Assembly: GCF_002776525.5 (NCBI RefSeq)
Contig: NC_045441.1
Span: 108,281,440 to 108,345,439, forward strand
From: Piliocolobus tephrosceles
Taxonomy: Eukaryota > Chordata > Mammalia > Primates > Cercopithecidae
Reading direction: 5' to 3'
Length of the DNA: 64,000 nucleotides
Shown: positions 36,706-48,674 of the stretch, piece by piece
Layout: each line of letters opens with the position of its first letter
Position numbering within the stretch: position 1 is the stretch's first letter
Made by a program: the position numbers and the translations under genes
Notes under the pieces: generated by a model
Databases searched by the model: none
Told to the model about the DNA's origin: nothing
Seen by the model: the letters and a program-made list of their open reading frames with translations, nothing else

Positions 36706-37000
36706 TTTTTTTTTGTTAGACAGGGTCTGGCTCTGTCACCCAGACTGGAATGCAGTGGCGTAAACTCAGCTCACCGCAGCCTCAACCTCCAACTTCCTAG
36801 GCCCAAGAGATCTCTCAACTCAGCCGCAGGGGTAGCTGGAACTACAGGCACTAGTCACCACACTCTGCTAAGTTTTTTTTTTTTTTTTTTTTTGGAAAGA
36901 CAGGTTTTCACTATGTTAGCCAGACTGTTCTCAAATTCCTGGACTCAAGAGATCTGCCCACATTGGACTCCAAAAGTGCTGGGATTATAGGCACCTAGCC
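36706..37000 (-). repeat. AluJ-like element, antisense
   Basis: Diverged reverse Alu: 'gacagggtctggctctgtca', 'gcagcctcaacctcc', a long middle T-run (about 36871-36892), and 'ttcctggactcaagagatct'. The phrase 'cctggactcaag' and the low CpG content are typical of the oldest Alu class. Confidence 0.85.
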
Positions 37001-37429
37001 TTAAAGTTCAAATTTTACAAGATTAAAGCATAAAATAACAAATTGTGAAATTTATAATTTTTTTAGAAAAATGTCATCCATTTTAAAGATAGGTTAAAGC
37101 TTCAAATTTACACAAGACTGTATCTATCCAACATAAAAATCTGCTTTCAGAGATAACTTGGGATACTCATTGCTTCTGATTTAGTTAAACACGTATTCAT
37201 TGTTTTCTTCCTGCATATTGGCAAAAAGAATAAAGGCAATTCCTTTACGGCCGCCCCTATTATTTTATTAATTTGCATCAACTAAGAGCAACTGTATGGG
37301 TAAATCAGTTGCTGTTTTTAAAAACACATGGTCCATTTGTTTACCACTAAATCAAACTGGAAACCTGTAGAACTCATGATTAAAATTTTGAATTTCTATA
37401 TTAAGAACTTTTCCTGTGGAGTTAAATAG
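37001..37429. other. Unique AT-rich sequence
   Basis: No gene or repeat recognised. Confidence 0.4.
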
Positions 37430-37625
37430 TCATGTGTTCAAAGCTAGCCTCTCTCTTTTTACTTACCATCTCAGTGATTTGGGGACATGTCACTTAAACC
37501 TCTTGAGTCACAGTTAACTCTGGTTTCAAATGGGGATGATAAAAGAACACACCTCAAAGGAATGTGTGAAGAGTAACACAGACAATATATGGGAAGAACT
37601 CGGCACTATCAAATAAATTTACTTT
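37430..37625 (+). repeat. MIR SINE remnant, sense
   Basis: 'Gtgatttggggacatgtcac', 'ttaaacctcttgagtcacag', 'aaatggggatgataaaagaa', then 'aatgtgtgaagagtaacaca' follow MIR order. Confidence 0.65.
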
Positions 37626-37854
37626 TGTGATTTCTACTACTACAGTCATAATTATGTGAACTAATCTTTTCAGGTTTTTTAATACTGGATTATGTTGCAA
37701 CTTTAGAAATATTTATGAAAACATTGACAAAACTGGTGTTGCCCTTTATAATTTAGAAGAAATTACAAATACATAAAAATATTCATAAGAACTTTGTAGA
37801 TTATTTCCTAGATGTTTTTGTTTTAAAATTAGGGTTTTAAGAAGGGAAAAGTGC

Positions 37855-37990
37855 CAGACTTTATCTTTGCAATATTACATATATTATGTAATTTAATCTT
37901 CACAATAATAACCCAGGTAATATTATTCTCATTTTATACTTGGGAAACAGTGAATTAGATTTCCTAAGTAGTTGCAAACCTTTGCTTCAT
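37855..37990 (+). repeat. MIR-like remnant, sense
   Basis: 'Tatgtaatttaatcttcac', 'aataataacccaggtaatat', 'ctcattttatacttgggaaa' match the 3' MIR core pattern of small deletions and substitutions. Confidence 0.55.
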
Positions 37991-38799
37991 CCAGTAAAAA
38001 GCACCACTTCCCTACAGCACGGATGGCTAGAGGTCATTATGGGTTACAGAAAGCAAATCTTACCAGAAATCTGAAAAAAAAAAAAAAAAAATAGTCATTT
38101 AATCTTATTAGAACCAAGCTCATTAGGTATATGTTGTTAATATTGTTATAGTTTTATCTTGTACCCCTTTTAAAATTGTGGTAGTAAATTTGGAACCATA
38201 AAGTTAGAGATGCAGAATATATAATGAAATATATCTCAACATTAAAATTATATTTATATGATAATGTTAACTGTTTCCAATTCTTATTTTTAATTCATGG
38301 ATAGATAAGCCAAACTGAAAATCTATAGTTTAGATTAAATTTACACACAATAAATAAGTACAATTAGTAAGGAATTTATTACTAGCTCTCAGAGCTATTA
38401 TCCATAATTAATGGTAAGCCAGATTTGGTTGGTGCATCCAAAGTCATAGAATAATTTATGAGGCTACTTGTAATACCACCCTGGTCCTCCTGTCCAGTTT
38501 TGCACTTTGAACACTTTCACATACTTGATGCTCACAGTAAAAAGATCAAATCAGACTAAAATTTTTGATAATCCCTGTTCCTTTTAGCTTCTTTTTGTTA
38601 CATGGCTACATTTTTATCTGATCCACAGTTCTACCAAACTAATTTCTCATTTAGGGCTCAGCATCAATATTCCTTCTTCTCAGAAAGATTTTACTCCCTT
38701 CTGACAATACATATGGTGAAAATGTCCACCTAATCTATCGGGAGCACAGTGCCACTCGTACATGTGCTTCTACTATGGCTTCTGTCATACTCAACTGAA
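37991..38799. other. Unique AT-rich sequence
   Basis: An A-run of 18-19 lies at about 38072-38090. No gene recognised. Confidence 0.4.
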
Positions 38800-39106
38800 T
38801 TTTTTTTTTTTTTTTTTTTTTTTTTTTGAGACGGAGTCTCGCTCTGTCGCCCAGGCTGGAGTGCAGTGGTAGGATCTGGGCTCACTGCAAGCTCCGCCTC
38901 CCAGGTTCACGCCATTCTCCTGCCTCAGCCTCCTGAGTAGCTCGGACTACAGGCGCCCACTACCATGCCCAGCTAATATTTTTTGTATTTTTTAGTAGAG
39001 ACGGGGTTTCACCGTGTTAGCCAGAATGGTCTTGATCTCCTGACCTCGTGATCCGCCCACCTCGGCCTCCCAGAGAGTTGGGATTACAGGCATGAGCCAC
39101 AGCCTC
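38800..39106 (-). repeat. AluY-like element, antisense
   Basis: T28, then 'gagacggagtctcgctctg', 'aagctccgcctcccaggttc', 'accgtgttagccagaatggt', 'ctgacctcgtgatccgccc'. Its end is shortened ('gagccacagcctcg'), running directly into the T-rich tail of the next Alu. Confidence 0.9.
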
Positions 39107-39394
39107 GTTTTTTGTTTTTTGTTTTTTTTTTTTTTTTTTGAGACAGAGTCTTGCTGCATCATCTTGGCTCACTGAAACCTCGGCCTCCCAGGTTCAAGCA
39201 ATTCTCTGCCTCAGCCTCCCGAATAGCTGGGATTACAGGCGCCTGCCACCACACCCAGCTCATTTTTGTATTTTTAGTAGAGACAGGATTTCACCATGTT
39301 GGCCAGGCTTGTCTTGAACTCCTGACCCTGTGAGACACCCGCCTCGGCCTCTTAAAGTGCTGGGATTACAGGCATGAGCCACTGCTCCTGTCCA
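39107..39394 (-). repeat. AluS-like element, antisense, abutting the previous Alu
   Basis: A mixed TTTTTTG/T tail, then 'gagacagagtcttgctgcat'. A deletion in the promoter-proximal half joins 'cttgctgc' to 'atcatcttggctcac'. It ends 'gagccactgctcctgtcc'. Confidence 0.88.
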
Positions 39395-39429
39395 GATTTT
39401 TGTATTTGAATGTTTCTCTCCTCAGAAGA

Positions 39430-39545
39430 ATACGGTAGCCTTGAGGATTGCCACTGAATGTTTTTCATGGCCTTGTCTTCTGAGACTGGTAAAGTATTGG
39501 GCATTGTAGACCCTTAATAAAATTGGTTGAATGAATTAATGAACT
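39430..39545 (+). repeat. Possible L2 3' tip, sense
   Basis: 'Gtattgggcattgtagaccc' followed by 'ttaataaaattggttgaatg' resembles the L2 terminal region. Weak. Confidence 0.4.
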
Positions 39546-39599
39546 ATTCCCTTGAGGCAAGAGCCATCATGTTACACTTAATTGAGTTATAACATTCAA

Positions 39600-39780
39600 A
39601 TTCAAGATCCAGTTATCTTACCTTAAGAAGGAGACTTTTATTTTTAATTCAATCATGTAAATAATGGGGAAACACCACTTGAATTACAGAACTCATAGAG
39701 TTGTTGGGTAATTAAATAAGACACTGATTAGAAAATAGAGCACCTACTACATAGTAAGCCTTCAATAAATGTTTCCTTTT
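39600..39780 (+). repeat. MIR remnant, sense
   Basis: 'Aactcatagagttgttgggt', 'aattaaataagacactgatt' and 'catagtaagccttcaataaa' follow the 3' half of MIR. Confidence 0.65.
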
Positions 39781-39819
39781 TCATTTTTTAACTGAAATCC
39801 ACTTAAAATCATACTATCA

Positions 39820-40074
39820 GTCAGGTGCAGTGGCTCACACCTTTAATCCCAGCACTTTGGGAAGCCGAGGCGAGCAGATTAATTGAGGTCAAGAGTCTGA
39901 GACCAGCCTGGCCAACACGATGAAACCCCGTCTCTACTAAAAATACAAATATTGGCCGGGTGTGGTCACGGGTACCTGTAATCCCAGCTACTTGGGAGGC
40001 TGAGGCAGAAGAATCACTTGAACACAGGAGGCAGAGTTTGCAGTCAGCCCTGATTGTGCCACTGCATTCCAGCT
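39820..40074 (+). repeat. AluS-like element, sense, 3' end missing
   Basis: Starts 'tcaggtgcagtggctcacac' and runs through both monomers to 'gtgccactgcattccagc'. The expected last 30-35 bases ('ctgggcaacagag...') are absent, replaced by the left arm of the palindrome that starts at 40074. Confidence 0.88.
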
Positions 40075-40241
40075 TTTAATTTAATTGAAAGTATAATTTC
40101 ATTTTATTTATTTATTTATTTAGTTACTTAGTTATTTTAGACTCCAGACCCAGTCTACAATAACTAAGTAACTAACTAACTAACTAACTAAATAAATAAA
40201 TAAATAAATAAAATGAAATTATACTTTCAATTAAATTAAAA
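40074..40241. repeat. Long palindrome at the Alu tail
   Basis: The left arm 40074-40136 and the right arm 40159-40241 are reverse complements. The 36 outer bases and 15 inner bases match perfectly. The arms differ only in unit count within the AACT/AAAT microsatellite (1+4 units on the left, 5+5 on the right). The 22-base spacer is 40137-40158. The right arm looks like the original Alu tail plus 3' flank; the left arm is an inverted copy of it. Confidence 0.95.
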
Positions 40242-42114
40242 AAGAAAAATGAAAGCTTTCATGGAATGATCACTGAGTGAAAGGAGGGAAGAGGATAGAA
40301 AGATGTAATAGTCTAAACATATCTGTTATTATTGTCTTATCTCATACATTTTAAACTATGTAAGTCTTTGTTGTCCACATGTTTACAGTAGTAGTGGGAT
40401 TCAAATAATTCTGACTTCACAGAAAGGTCTTAATATTTATGAATAAATGCAAGGTAAGGACATTTCACTTAGTCGTCTGAAATCTGAATAGCTCAAGGTT
40501 ATAGGATTCTGTGAGTTAATGGGATGAGATTTGTGGTTTAGCAGGCAGCTTTCTAACATACTGTCATAAATGAACTGAATGAAATACTACTAGCTTTCTT
40601 CTTCTAAGAAGAAGTCTTTCAGCCTGTAGTTATAATTTCAGAAACATTACAGACTTGTAAATACCCTACACATTAATGTGTACAGGTGTATAAGGAAAAT
40701 CATGTAAGCTAATCACTCCCTTGAAGAACATTCACGTTTAAATATTTATCCAATTGTTTAAAGAAAATGACCATACATTTCTTTTAGGCAAATTAAAAAG
40801 ATAAGAAAATGATTTTCATAAAACAAGTGATACACACACCATTTAGAGAAACACGTTAATGTCAAAGTTTTATTTTCAAAATCAATCACTACAGAAATTA
40901 TATTTGATTACCCAATCCCTTCTCTGGAAAGCCTGTTTTTAAAAATCTTTATACACTTGCCAAATATTTCAGGACTTACAGTGCTATAAAATCTTAATTT
41001 ATATATATTAACAAAAGATTGTATAAGATGCAAACCAAGCCAGGAAAAGAGTATATAATGGCATTGCTTTTCTTATTTCTCCATGCAGGATTTACAATCA
41101 CATATTTATGCAAACTTCTTAGGTTTTCTTTTTTCCTTAAAATTGGAATGGGCATACAGAATATGGAAAATAGTTATTCAGGAGTTAGTGAGTTATTTGC
41201 TCCTGTCAGATAAGCTACACTGTCACCCTATGGCCAAAGTTTTCCCCACATCTTCCAACTTTACCATTTCCATCTAGAAGGAGTGTTGAATTAGTGAAGC
41301 AGTTCTTACAGATTTTTAATTCTGCCAAGCCTGATGCTGTGCATCCAGGATTCAGCAAAATATTCTCTCTGGTATCAAACAGGTAAACAAAATTAAAAAG
41401 CAATACTGTATGACTTGACTTGATTTTATTTATCCTTGACCTGAAAGACACAACTAGTCTGGTAACTGTGTGAAACAAGCCAAACCTAGTGTGTTCATCA
41501 TTTGAAGCCTAAAATCAGTGCTAAAAAAAAATCAGCAATATTTTTAAAAATTGTACCAGTTCATTCATGACACTTTGAGATTCAACTCTGAGATGACAAT
41601 GTCTGAAGTGACAGTTTTACATCAGAGAAAGATTAAATCCAAAAGTAGGTGAACATTTATTATTTTTAAGTTAGGTAAATTTTCCAATGTGTTTAAGACT
41701 TGGCCTCTATCATGAATTTTTCCAAAAGCAAAAAGAGAAAATATTACAAAAAAAAAGAAAATAAAGCTAGCCTTCATAAAGTAGAGCATGGACTTTTCAA
41801 ACAGCAATTCTCTCACTTCCCTATGAACATCAATGGCATTGCAAACCAGACATATAACAAAAAAGAGAAATACAGTATACCCTGAAAGTAGAAAACAAGG
41901 TCAGAGGTGAAGCTTTAGCTAAAAGACTTTCTTTAGGTGACAGAGGCGGCAAATCAAGCTTATGCTTTCTGTCTGTTCAAATCCCCATTAAAAAGCCTAA
42001 TACCTCAGCTTTCTATTTTCAATTTTTCTTCCATGGTGTGCTATGTTAACACTTTCCTGAATTGTTATTTGCAAACAAATTATGCATAAACCAGCACTGC
42101 AAAAGCCTATTAAT
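40242..42114. other. Unique AT-rich sequence
   Basis: No gene or clear repeat. Short open frames (41019-41478, 41622-41885) have no domain. Confidence 0.4.
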
Positions 42115-42317
42115 GAAGAAAAGGGAGGAAAGAAGGAGGAAGAGAGTGCAAAACACAAAAGAGAGAGAGGGGAAGAAGAGAGGAAGGGGGAAAGTGAAGA
42201 AAAGGAAGCAAGGGGGATACAGAGGGCGAGAGATAGAGACAAGAGACAGAGACAGAGGAGGAAGACAAGGAAAGAGAACAGAAAGAGAGGGAAGAAAAAT
42301 TGGAGGGAGGAAGAAGC
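42115..42317 (+). repeat. Polypurine (GGAA/GAGA-rich) tract
   Basis: About 200 bases of roughly 90% purine on the plus strand with no single repeat unit. Apparent open frames on both strands here are low-complexity (Lys/Arg/Glu or Ser/Leu/Pro) by-products. Such strand asymmetry can adopt triplex (H-DNA) structure. Confidence 0.9.
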
Positions 42318-42623
42318 ATGTTTTTATGCCAATCCAGAAAATTGTTTTCAGTAAGCAAGCCTCACTATTAATGGGGAAATCTGGAAAGTTTCACTACGTA
42401 AGACCACTCTAAATAATTGTATTGAGTGAGACCAAATTTTTATCTTTTAACCTTTCATCTACTGTATGATTTACAAGTTTATCATTCTTTTGTCCTTTTC
42501 ATTAGGTAATCCTTATAAAAGTGTATCTACCTCATTTTTTATTTTGTCTAGTTATCCTTCTGAAGTGTTTGATTCCTGGTGATTTACTTTTACTTCTCAT
42601 AGTATACAGGGAATTTTTTTTCT

Positions 42624-42807
42624 GTTTATTTATTTATTTTTATTTATTTATTTATTTATTTTTTATTATACTTTAATTTCTAGGGTACATGTGCATAACG
42701 TGCAGGTTTGTTACATATGTATACTTGTGCCATGTTGGTGTGTTGCACCCATCAACTCGTCAGCACCCATCAATTCATCATTTATATCATGTATAACTCC
42801 CAATGCA
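42624..42807 (-). mobile_element. Short L1 3' end (L1PA-type), antisense
   Basis: A TTTA-rich tail, then 'attatactttaatttctagg', 'gtacatgtgcataacgtgca', 'ggtttgttacatatgtatac'. It is strongly 5'-truncated. AGGGA plus a T-run on both sides (about 42608 and 42809) is a probable target-site duplication. Confidence 0.85.
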
Positions 42808-45599
42808 TAGGGATTTTTTTTTTTCTTCTTTGCCTTAATCTTTTCTCTTCCTAAGTTAAAACATCATCTCTTATAGGAATACATATAGTAATATTATTGT
42901 TGTAAGTCTGGTCTTTAAAAAACAGAGCAAAAGCAAAGCAGAATCATTAGAATAATAATCTATTTCATTGCCCTGAATTGACCTTATTCAAAGCCCACCT
43001 TTAAAGGTAGATTGTTACTTCACAGAAATAAATGTACTTGTTTATAATCAATAATTTTAAAACCCAATTACTCAAGAATAACACAGAGAGAAGATAAAGC
43101 TTTTGACTCTGAACTGATAGTCTATTAAATCATAAATTGTATCAACCATTTGTGATATTATTATTCACCTCGGAAACTGTGTCTGATTATCATTTATTTT
43201 ATTATATCCTAAAATTTCCTTAGTCAATAACAAAAGTGTCTATTGTGTAGTAGAAATCTTTGTAGGGAGCATTTTCTATGTGGGTGTATCTAAGTAATAA
43301 GGATTATGAAAAATCCCTTAAACTCATTGTAGGGGGAGGGGAGTAAATGATTCTATTTGTAAAGAAGAGGGGCACAGAACACTGTACAACAATTCTCCCT
43401 GAAACATCTGAAAATTGATCTCAGTCTGAGCTGAAGTCCTTACCAGCCTCACCCCAACAAAGTGCCCAAATGACTTTTTAAAAGGGTATATCTCAAACCA
43501 GGGGAGAATGAGAGAAAGGGCAGGTTTGAAACTTACAGTGTTCCTATAATCAATACCCTGCTCCTGAGCAAAGTGTAAAGAGGCGCACAAATGTACTAAA
43601 CCGCATCTCAAAACTGACATCGTAATTGCTGGCACTGCCCAGCCTACCCTGGCCTCAGCATTGCCGGGTTTTAAATTTATTTCAAATTGTTCTTCCCAAG
43701 TCTGCCTAATTTTTTTTTTTTTTTTGTCCAAATAGCAGCAACTCGCAGTTACTGAACAAAGCTTTAGGATTTTTTTTTTTTTTTTTTACTTACAGCTAAA
43801 TTTAACTTTACCCATCCAATAAAAAAGAAATAAGGGAGCCTTTATTATCTCCCTGGATTTCTGGGTATGATACCACATCATAGAGAAGTGGTTATTAGAG
43901 ACAATGGCCTACCAAGGTGAAGTTTGTAATAAAGCCTATTATGTGGTTTCACCATTGACACTAATGGAATGTAACAGTGATTTAGAATGATTTAATGGTT
44001 CCCAGGTTGTGCTCTAATAGTGCTCTTTATATTATGATGTATATCACAAAACCTAATGTGGCTGTTGTGATATATTGACAGTATTCATGCTGTTTCATTT
44101 TTTTAGGGGAATTTAAAAAACTGTCAAAGAGGAAAATTAATAGGCTGCAACTGCTTTATTTTCAAGGGTTCTGTTTTTTAAATGTATGTGCATAAATTTC
44201 CATTTGGTGCCACTCTTAGGCTAATAAATTCATTTGCATTTTTATTCTGAGATAATAAGGACATATGCACATATGTACATTTGTGTATATGTATGTATGC
44301 GTTGTAAGGCAGTACACGTATATTTCTGTCTGAAATCCAGCTTGGAGAAGACTGCACTGTCATTCTCTAATATGTTTACAAAATGGTTCTATTAGATTAA
44401 AGTGCACATGAAGGAATATTATAAAAGAAATCATTGTTTTATTATCTAAGATGAAATTATTTCGTTTGAATTGTTAAGATGGCTACGGTTTTAGTACTAG
44501 CTCACTTAAAAAAAATACTCTTGAGCAGCTCTCATGCGAGCTCTTGGATTTCTGAATAAAAGAAGACGAAAACCAGCAGAAAAAGACAAGAATTGAAGCA
44601 ACAACTATGCTCTTGTAACTTGTAAGCATCACAGCTATGCCTGATCTTAAAGTAATGAGGCACAGTTTTAATCCAAATAGAAGATGAACAACATTGAAAC
44701 TTTTAGCCTATTGTTTGCGTAATTCGCAGAACTAGAGTTGTAGATAAACCGGAAAGATGGGGAGTTTTCCATAGCCTCCATATTCCACCTCTTAGATGTT
44801 TTGACCACTACTTCCTGCTGTCTGTTTAGTTTGTCTTCTTTCTTCAGAATGCCCTACTTCTCTCATTTCCAGGTAGCATTCATTTCTTAAGAAATCTGAA
44901 AGGCTGTCCATAAATTCTACTTAATAGGTGAGGTCATCTTCTTCCTGTCCAGCCTACATGAATTTCCATGCCTGTGATCTTTTTTTAGAGTCAGTTAATA
45001 TTCAGTCCAGTCGTTTGCTGTTTCCTAAGTGTATTTTAAGTAAAAACATACTAAGCACTCAGTGCATATTTTCCAATTGTTTGATTGATTGATGTGATTG
45101 CATACAACTTTCCCCAACTCTACTGCTGTCCAAGCAGACCATGCCTTCCTGTGGAGAAGCAGATATCATATTATATTGGGTGAGTATTAGATCTTCAGAC
45201 ATGGAGTTGCTACAACAAAAAAAATAACAACTTGGTCATGACAAGAGCTGTTTTTTTTCCTTAGGGGAAATATATTCCCAAATTCTATAGTTAATTTATT
45301 AAAAACTAGTGCAACACAGAAAATGTGTTATCTTTAATCCTTACTTGAAGTATTTAATTTTCCTTATGTTACTGTTGGAATTGTATCATAAATGTGATTA
45401 TGAATATACTTGAACACATATCTAATTTTGACTATAAATCCCTTCCTCCACATCTATAAAGATCACTGGCTATGCATACATTATATGCACATGGATATAT
45501 GTATGCTCATGAATGAAGGTTGACTCCTGGCTAAAAAAAAAGTAAACAGAAAAACAAGGTGAAAAGAAAACGTGAATGAACAAAATAATCCTATTGTTT
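42808..45599. other. Unique AT-rich sequence with a possible constrained block
   Basis: No gene recognised. A 135-codon minus-strand frame (43324-43731) has no domain I know; its N-terminus is a Lys run from a T-run. T-runs lie at 43710-43725 and 43770-43786. 43840-44160 is repeat-free and looks constrained. Confidence 0.4.
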
Positions 45600-47280
45600 A
45601 GTGGAGATACTCAATATTATAAAGATGTCCATTTTTCCCAAGATTAATATATAATATAAATCTAATATACATGGATTTTGGTGAGAAGTCAACAAAATGA
45701 TACTAACGTTTATCCAAAGTTCATTCAGAAAAGTTAATATAAACAAAACCTAGGAATACCCTGAAAGAAAAAAAAAAAAATACTAGCACATAAAATATAT
45801 GTATATAACAACTTATAATTAGCACTGAAATAGACATACAATTTTAACTTAGTGGAAAGTTCAGAAATAAAGTATATATGGGAATTTAGCGAATAACAGA
45901 AATGATAATTCAAATTAGTTTATAATAGAGATATTAATGGAGTAATGGTGGAATAGTAAATATTGCATCTTTTTTACTCCAAAATAAATTCACTGTAGAT
46001 CAAAGATTTAATTGTAAACATTGAAGCTATAAAAGATCTAGAACAGAATATCAACTATTAAAAAATATAATTTGTGGTGATTTGGGTAGACCATCATAAA
46101 CATACAAAAATCCTAAAACCTTAAAAAAATTGATAAATTTGACTACATGAAAATGAAACCCTTTTTTTCTGGCTGGAAGAAGTGTAAACCAAATCAAAGG
46201 GCAAACTAGAGGAAATATTTGCCACAGAACAAAGTCAGTAATATGTAAAAATATTTTAGAAATCAATAAAGCAAGTATCAACACAATAGCAAAAAAGCTC
46301 AAAGAACATAAATATATGTTACAAAAAGTGATAATAATGATAAAAGTCAACATTAATATATCCTCAAAAATCAATTATAATGAAAGAAATGAATCTCAGT
46401 AATAACGTGATTTCTTTTTCACTTAATGTTTCATAGTTTCCAGTGCTTTCAGGAGTGTGAGAAAGCATGTATTCAATACTGTTGATGGTATCAGTATGAT
46501 TTTTATTAGTGTAATTGGTAAAAATCTACCAAAATTACTCAATAAAAATTAAAATGTGCTTGTCTCCATAAGTAATCAGGGCAATGAAAATTTAAAAAAG
46601 AGACAACGTCATATACACCAATGAATGGCTAAAATTAATAAGATGTTTAACAATACCAACAGTTGATAAGACATAAAACAGCAGGAATTCTCACATACTG
46701 TGTGTGGGAGAATAAATTGGTACAACCAGTTTTAAAAACTGGCATCATTTTCTCAATTTAAACATATGCATAATTTATGACCCAGCAATTCAACTCCTGG
46801 CTATGTACACAACAGAAAAACATACACATGTGCACTGTGTTCAGAGCAGCATTATTTATAATATCCCTAAACTAGAAACAACTCAAATGTTCATCTGCAG
46901 TAGAATGCATAAATTAATCATGTGGTATCCATAAAATGAATACTGTACAATAAAAATGACTGAACTACTCATATATACAACAAGGAAGAATGAAAGAAGC
47001 CAGATACAAAAGTGATTCTATGTATATAAAGACCAAGCAAAACAAGATTAATAGTCAGACTAGTGGTTACCTTTGGGAGAGAGAAAGAAAAAACGTAGGA
47101 ATAGTAATTGGCAATGGTCCAAAGGGTGCTTTTGGATTGCTGCCAGTTTTGTATTGCTTGAGCTGGCAGGTAGTTACTCTGATACTCACTTGTGGTAATT
47201 TATTGAGTTGTATATTTCTGTTTTGTATAATTGATCTAAATGTGTGCTATACAATACAAAGTTTTAAAAACAAAGGTAAA
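45600..47280 (+). mobile_element. Old L1 (L1M-type), ORF2 3' part and 3' UTR, sense
   Basis: Successive L1 landmarks: 'actcaatattataaagatgt', 'ttgaagctataaaagatcta', 'aaattgataaatttgactac', 'acccagcaattcaactcctg', 'gagcagcattatttataata', 'gtggttacctttgggagaga'. It is diverged and full of stops; frames near 46051-46374 and 46990-47310 are remnants or shadows. An unmatched stretch lies at about 46380-46530. Confidence 0.8.
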
Positions 47281-48370
47281 AAGGGCAGGGTAAGAAAAGA
47301 AAAAGAATAAAGAGATACTATTCATAATTTTTAATACTAAAAATGACCTCCAAAACCTCTGAAGATTGTAAGGGTCATACTGGCTCTTAATATAAAGAGT
47401 AGCTTCTAAGCCAATAGTTTGAGAATAGAAATGTAAATACAGATAGTAGGTTGATTATTCATTGATTTTAGTTGGTTGGTTCAATTTTGTCATTAAATAT
47501 GAATTTATAAAATTCACATAATATATTTACTTTTTTGTAAGTATAAATTTCTGCCTCCTTTTTAATCATAGTATAATTAAAATTATGGAAGAAACCCTCA
47601 TAAATATAAATAGATAAAGCATTTTGATGGCTAAAAAGCTTAATGTCTTTTCACAACTTTGTACCTTCCTGAGATTACCTTCATTCTCTTGGAAGTGTTT
47701 CGAGTGTTAATCCCTCAAGAAAAGTCCAGGCCTGTGGGAAATAAAGACGTCCTATATGCCCATTTAACTAATTCAATGTTGATTAAGTTCCTACTATTTT
47801 CTGACAAAAATTAGAAATAAGACATAGTTCCTGGCCCCTTGACCTTAAAGGTCGATTTAGTAAGATATGAGCCCACATAAAGATTGCCTTGCTTACCCTA
47901 CATCGTGTGGATGACCCTTACAGTCTTACTTTTCCTTAAAATAAAATTTTTTAAAAAAAGGGATTTCAATTTGGAAGACCTTTTCTCATATGGAGAAATT
48001 CTGGCATTATTGACCCTGTTCTGGATCTCTTGCTGAGATAGCATGGACCTCTGAGCCAGAAAGAATTTGTTTCAAATACAGTATTGGCTTTTTAACAAGA
48101 TAACTTTTCTTAGCCTCAGTAAGGACACCTTAACAAATGAAAATAATTGTCTCACAAGGTACCTGTGTCTATTACTGGGGTTATATAGACCGATATTGGA
48201 GTTATATAGACCGACTGGCTAGCTGTAGGTATTTAATATACGTTAGTTACCATCTCCCCTTTCAACTGTATGTTATAATTATTTGTTTAGTGTCTCCCCT
48301 ATCATATTGATCTATAAGTTTTTTTTTGAAATTAGGGATCACATTTTATTATTTTCTTTTCTTTCTTTTT
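47281..48370. other. Unique AT-rich sequence
   Basis: A 13-base direct repeat, TTATATAGACCGA, occurs at 48181-48193 and 48202-48214. Weak MIR/L2 likeness near 47740-47850 and 48050-48150 was not firm enough to call. Confidence 0.4.
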
Positions 48371-48674
48371 GTTGTTGTTGTTTTGTTTTGTTTTGAGACG
48401 GAGTCTTGCGCTTTCCCTTGGACTGGAGTGCAATGGCACAATCTCACCTCACTGCAACCTCCACTTCCCGGGTTCAAGAGATTCTCCTGCCTCAGTCTCC
48501 CGAGTAGCTGGGATTACAGGTACCCACCACCACGCCCAGCTAATTTTTTGTATTTTTAGTACAGACGAGGTTTCACTATGTTGCCCAGGCTGGTCTTGAA
48601 CTCCTGACCTTGTGATCCGCCCACCTCCGCCTCCCAAAGTGCTGGGATTACAGTGTGAGCCACCGTGTCCAGCC
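48371..48674 (-). repeat. AluS-like element, antisense
   Basis: The tail has become GTT/GTTTT repeats, followed by 'gagacggagtcttgcgcttt', ending 'gccaccgtgtccagcc'. The two open frames on its plus strand and one on its minus strand are Alu-derived. Confidence 0.9.

Noticed and set aside
42062..42412. Overlapping open frames of 82-116 codons on both strands
   Set aside because: Produced by the polypurine tract, which rarely contains stops; the peptides are low complexity.
43324..43731. 135-codon minus-strand frame
   Set aside because: Begins with a Lys run encoded by a T-run and has no recognisable domain, signal or conserved motif. Kept only as a note.
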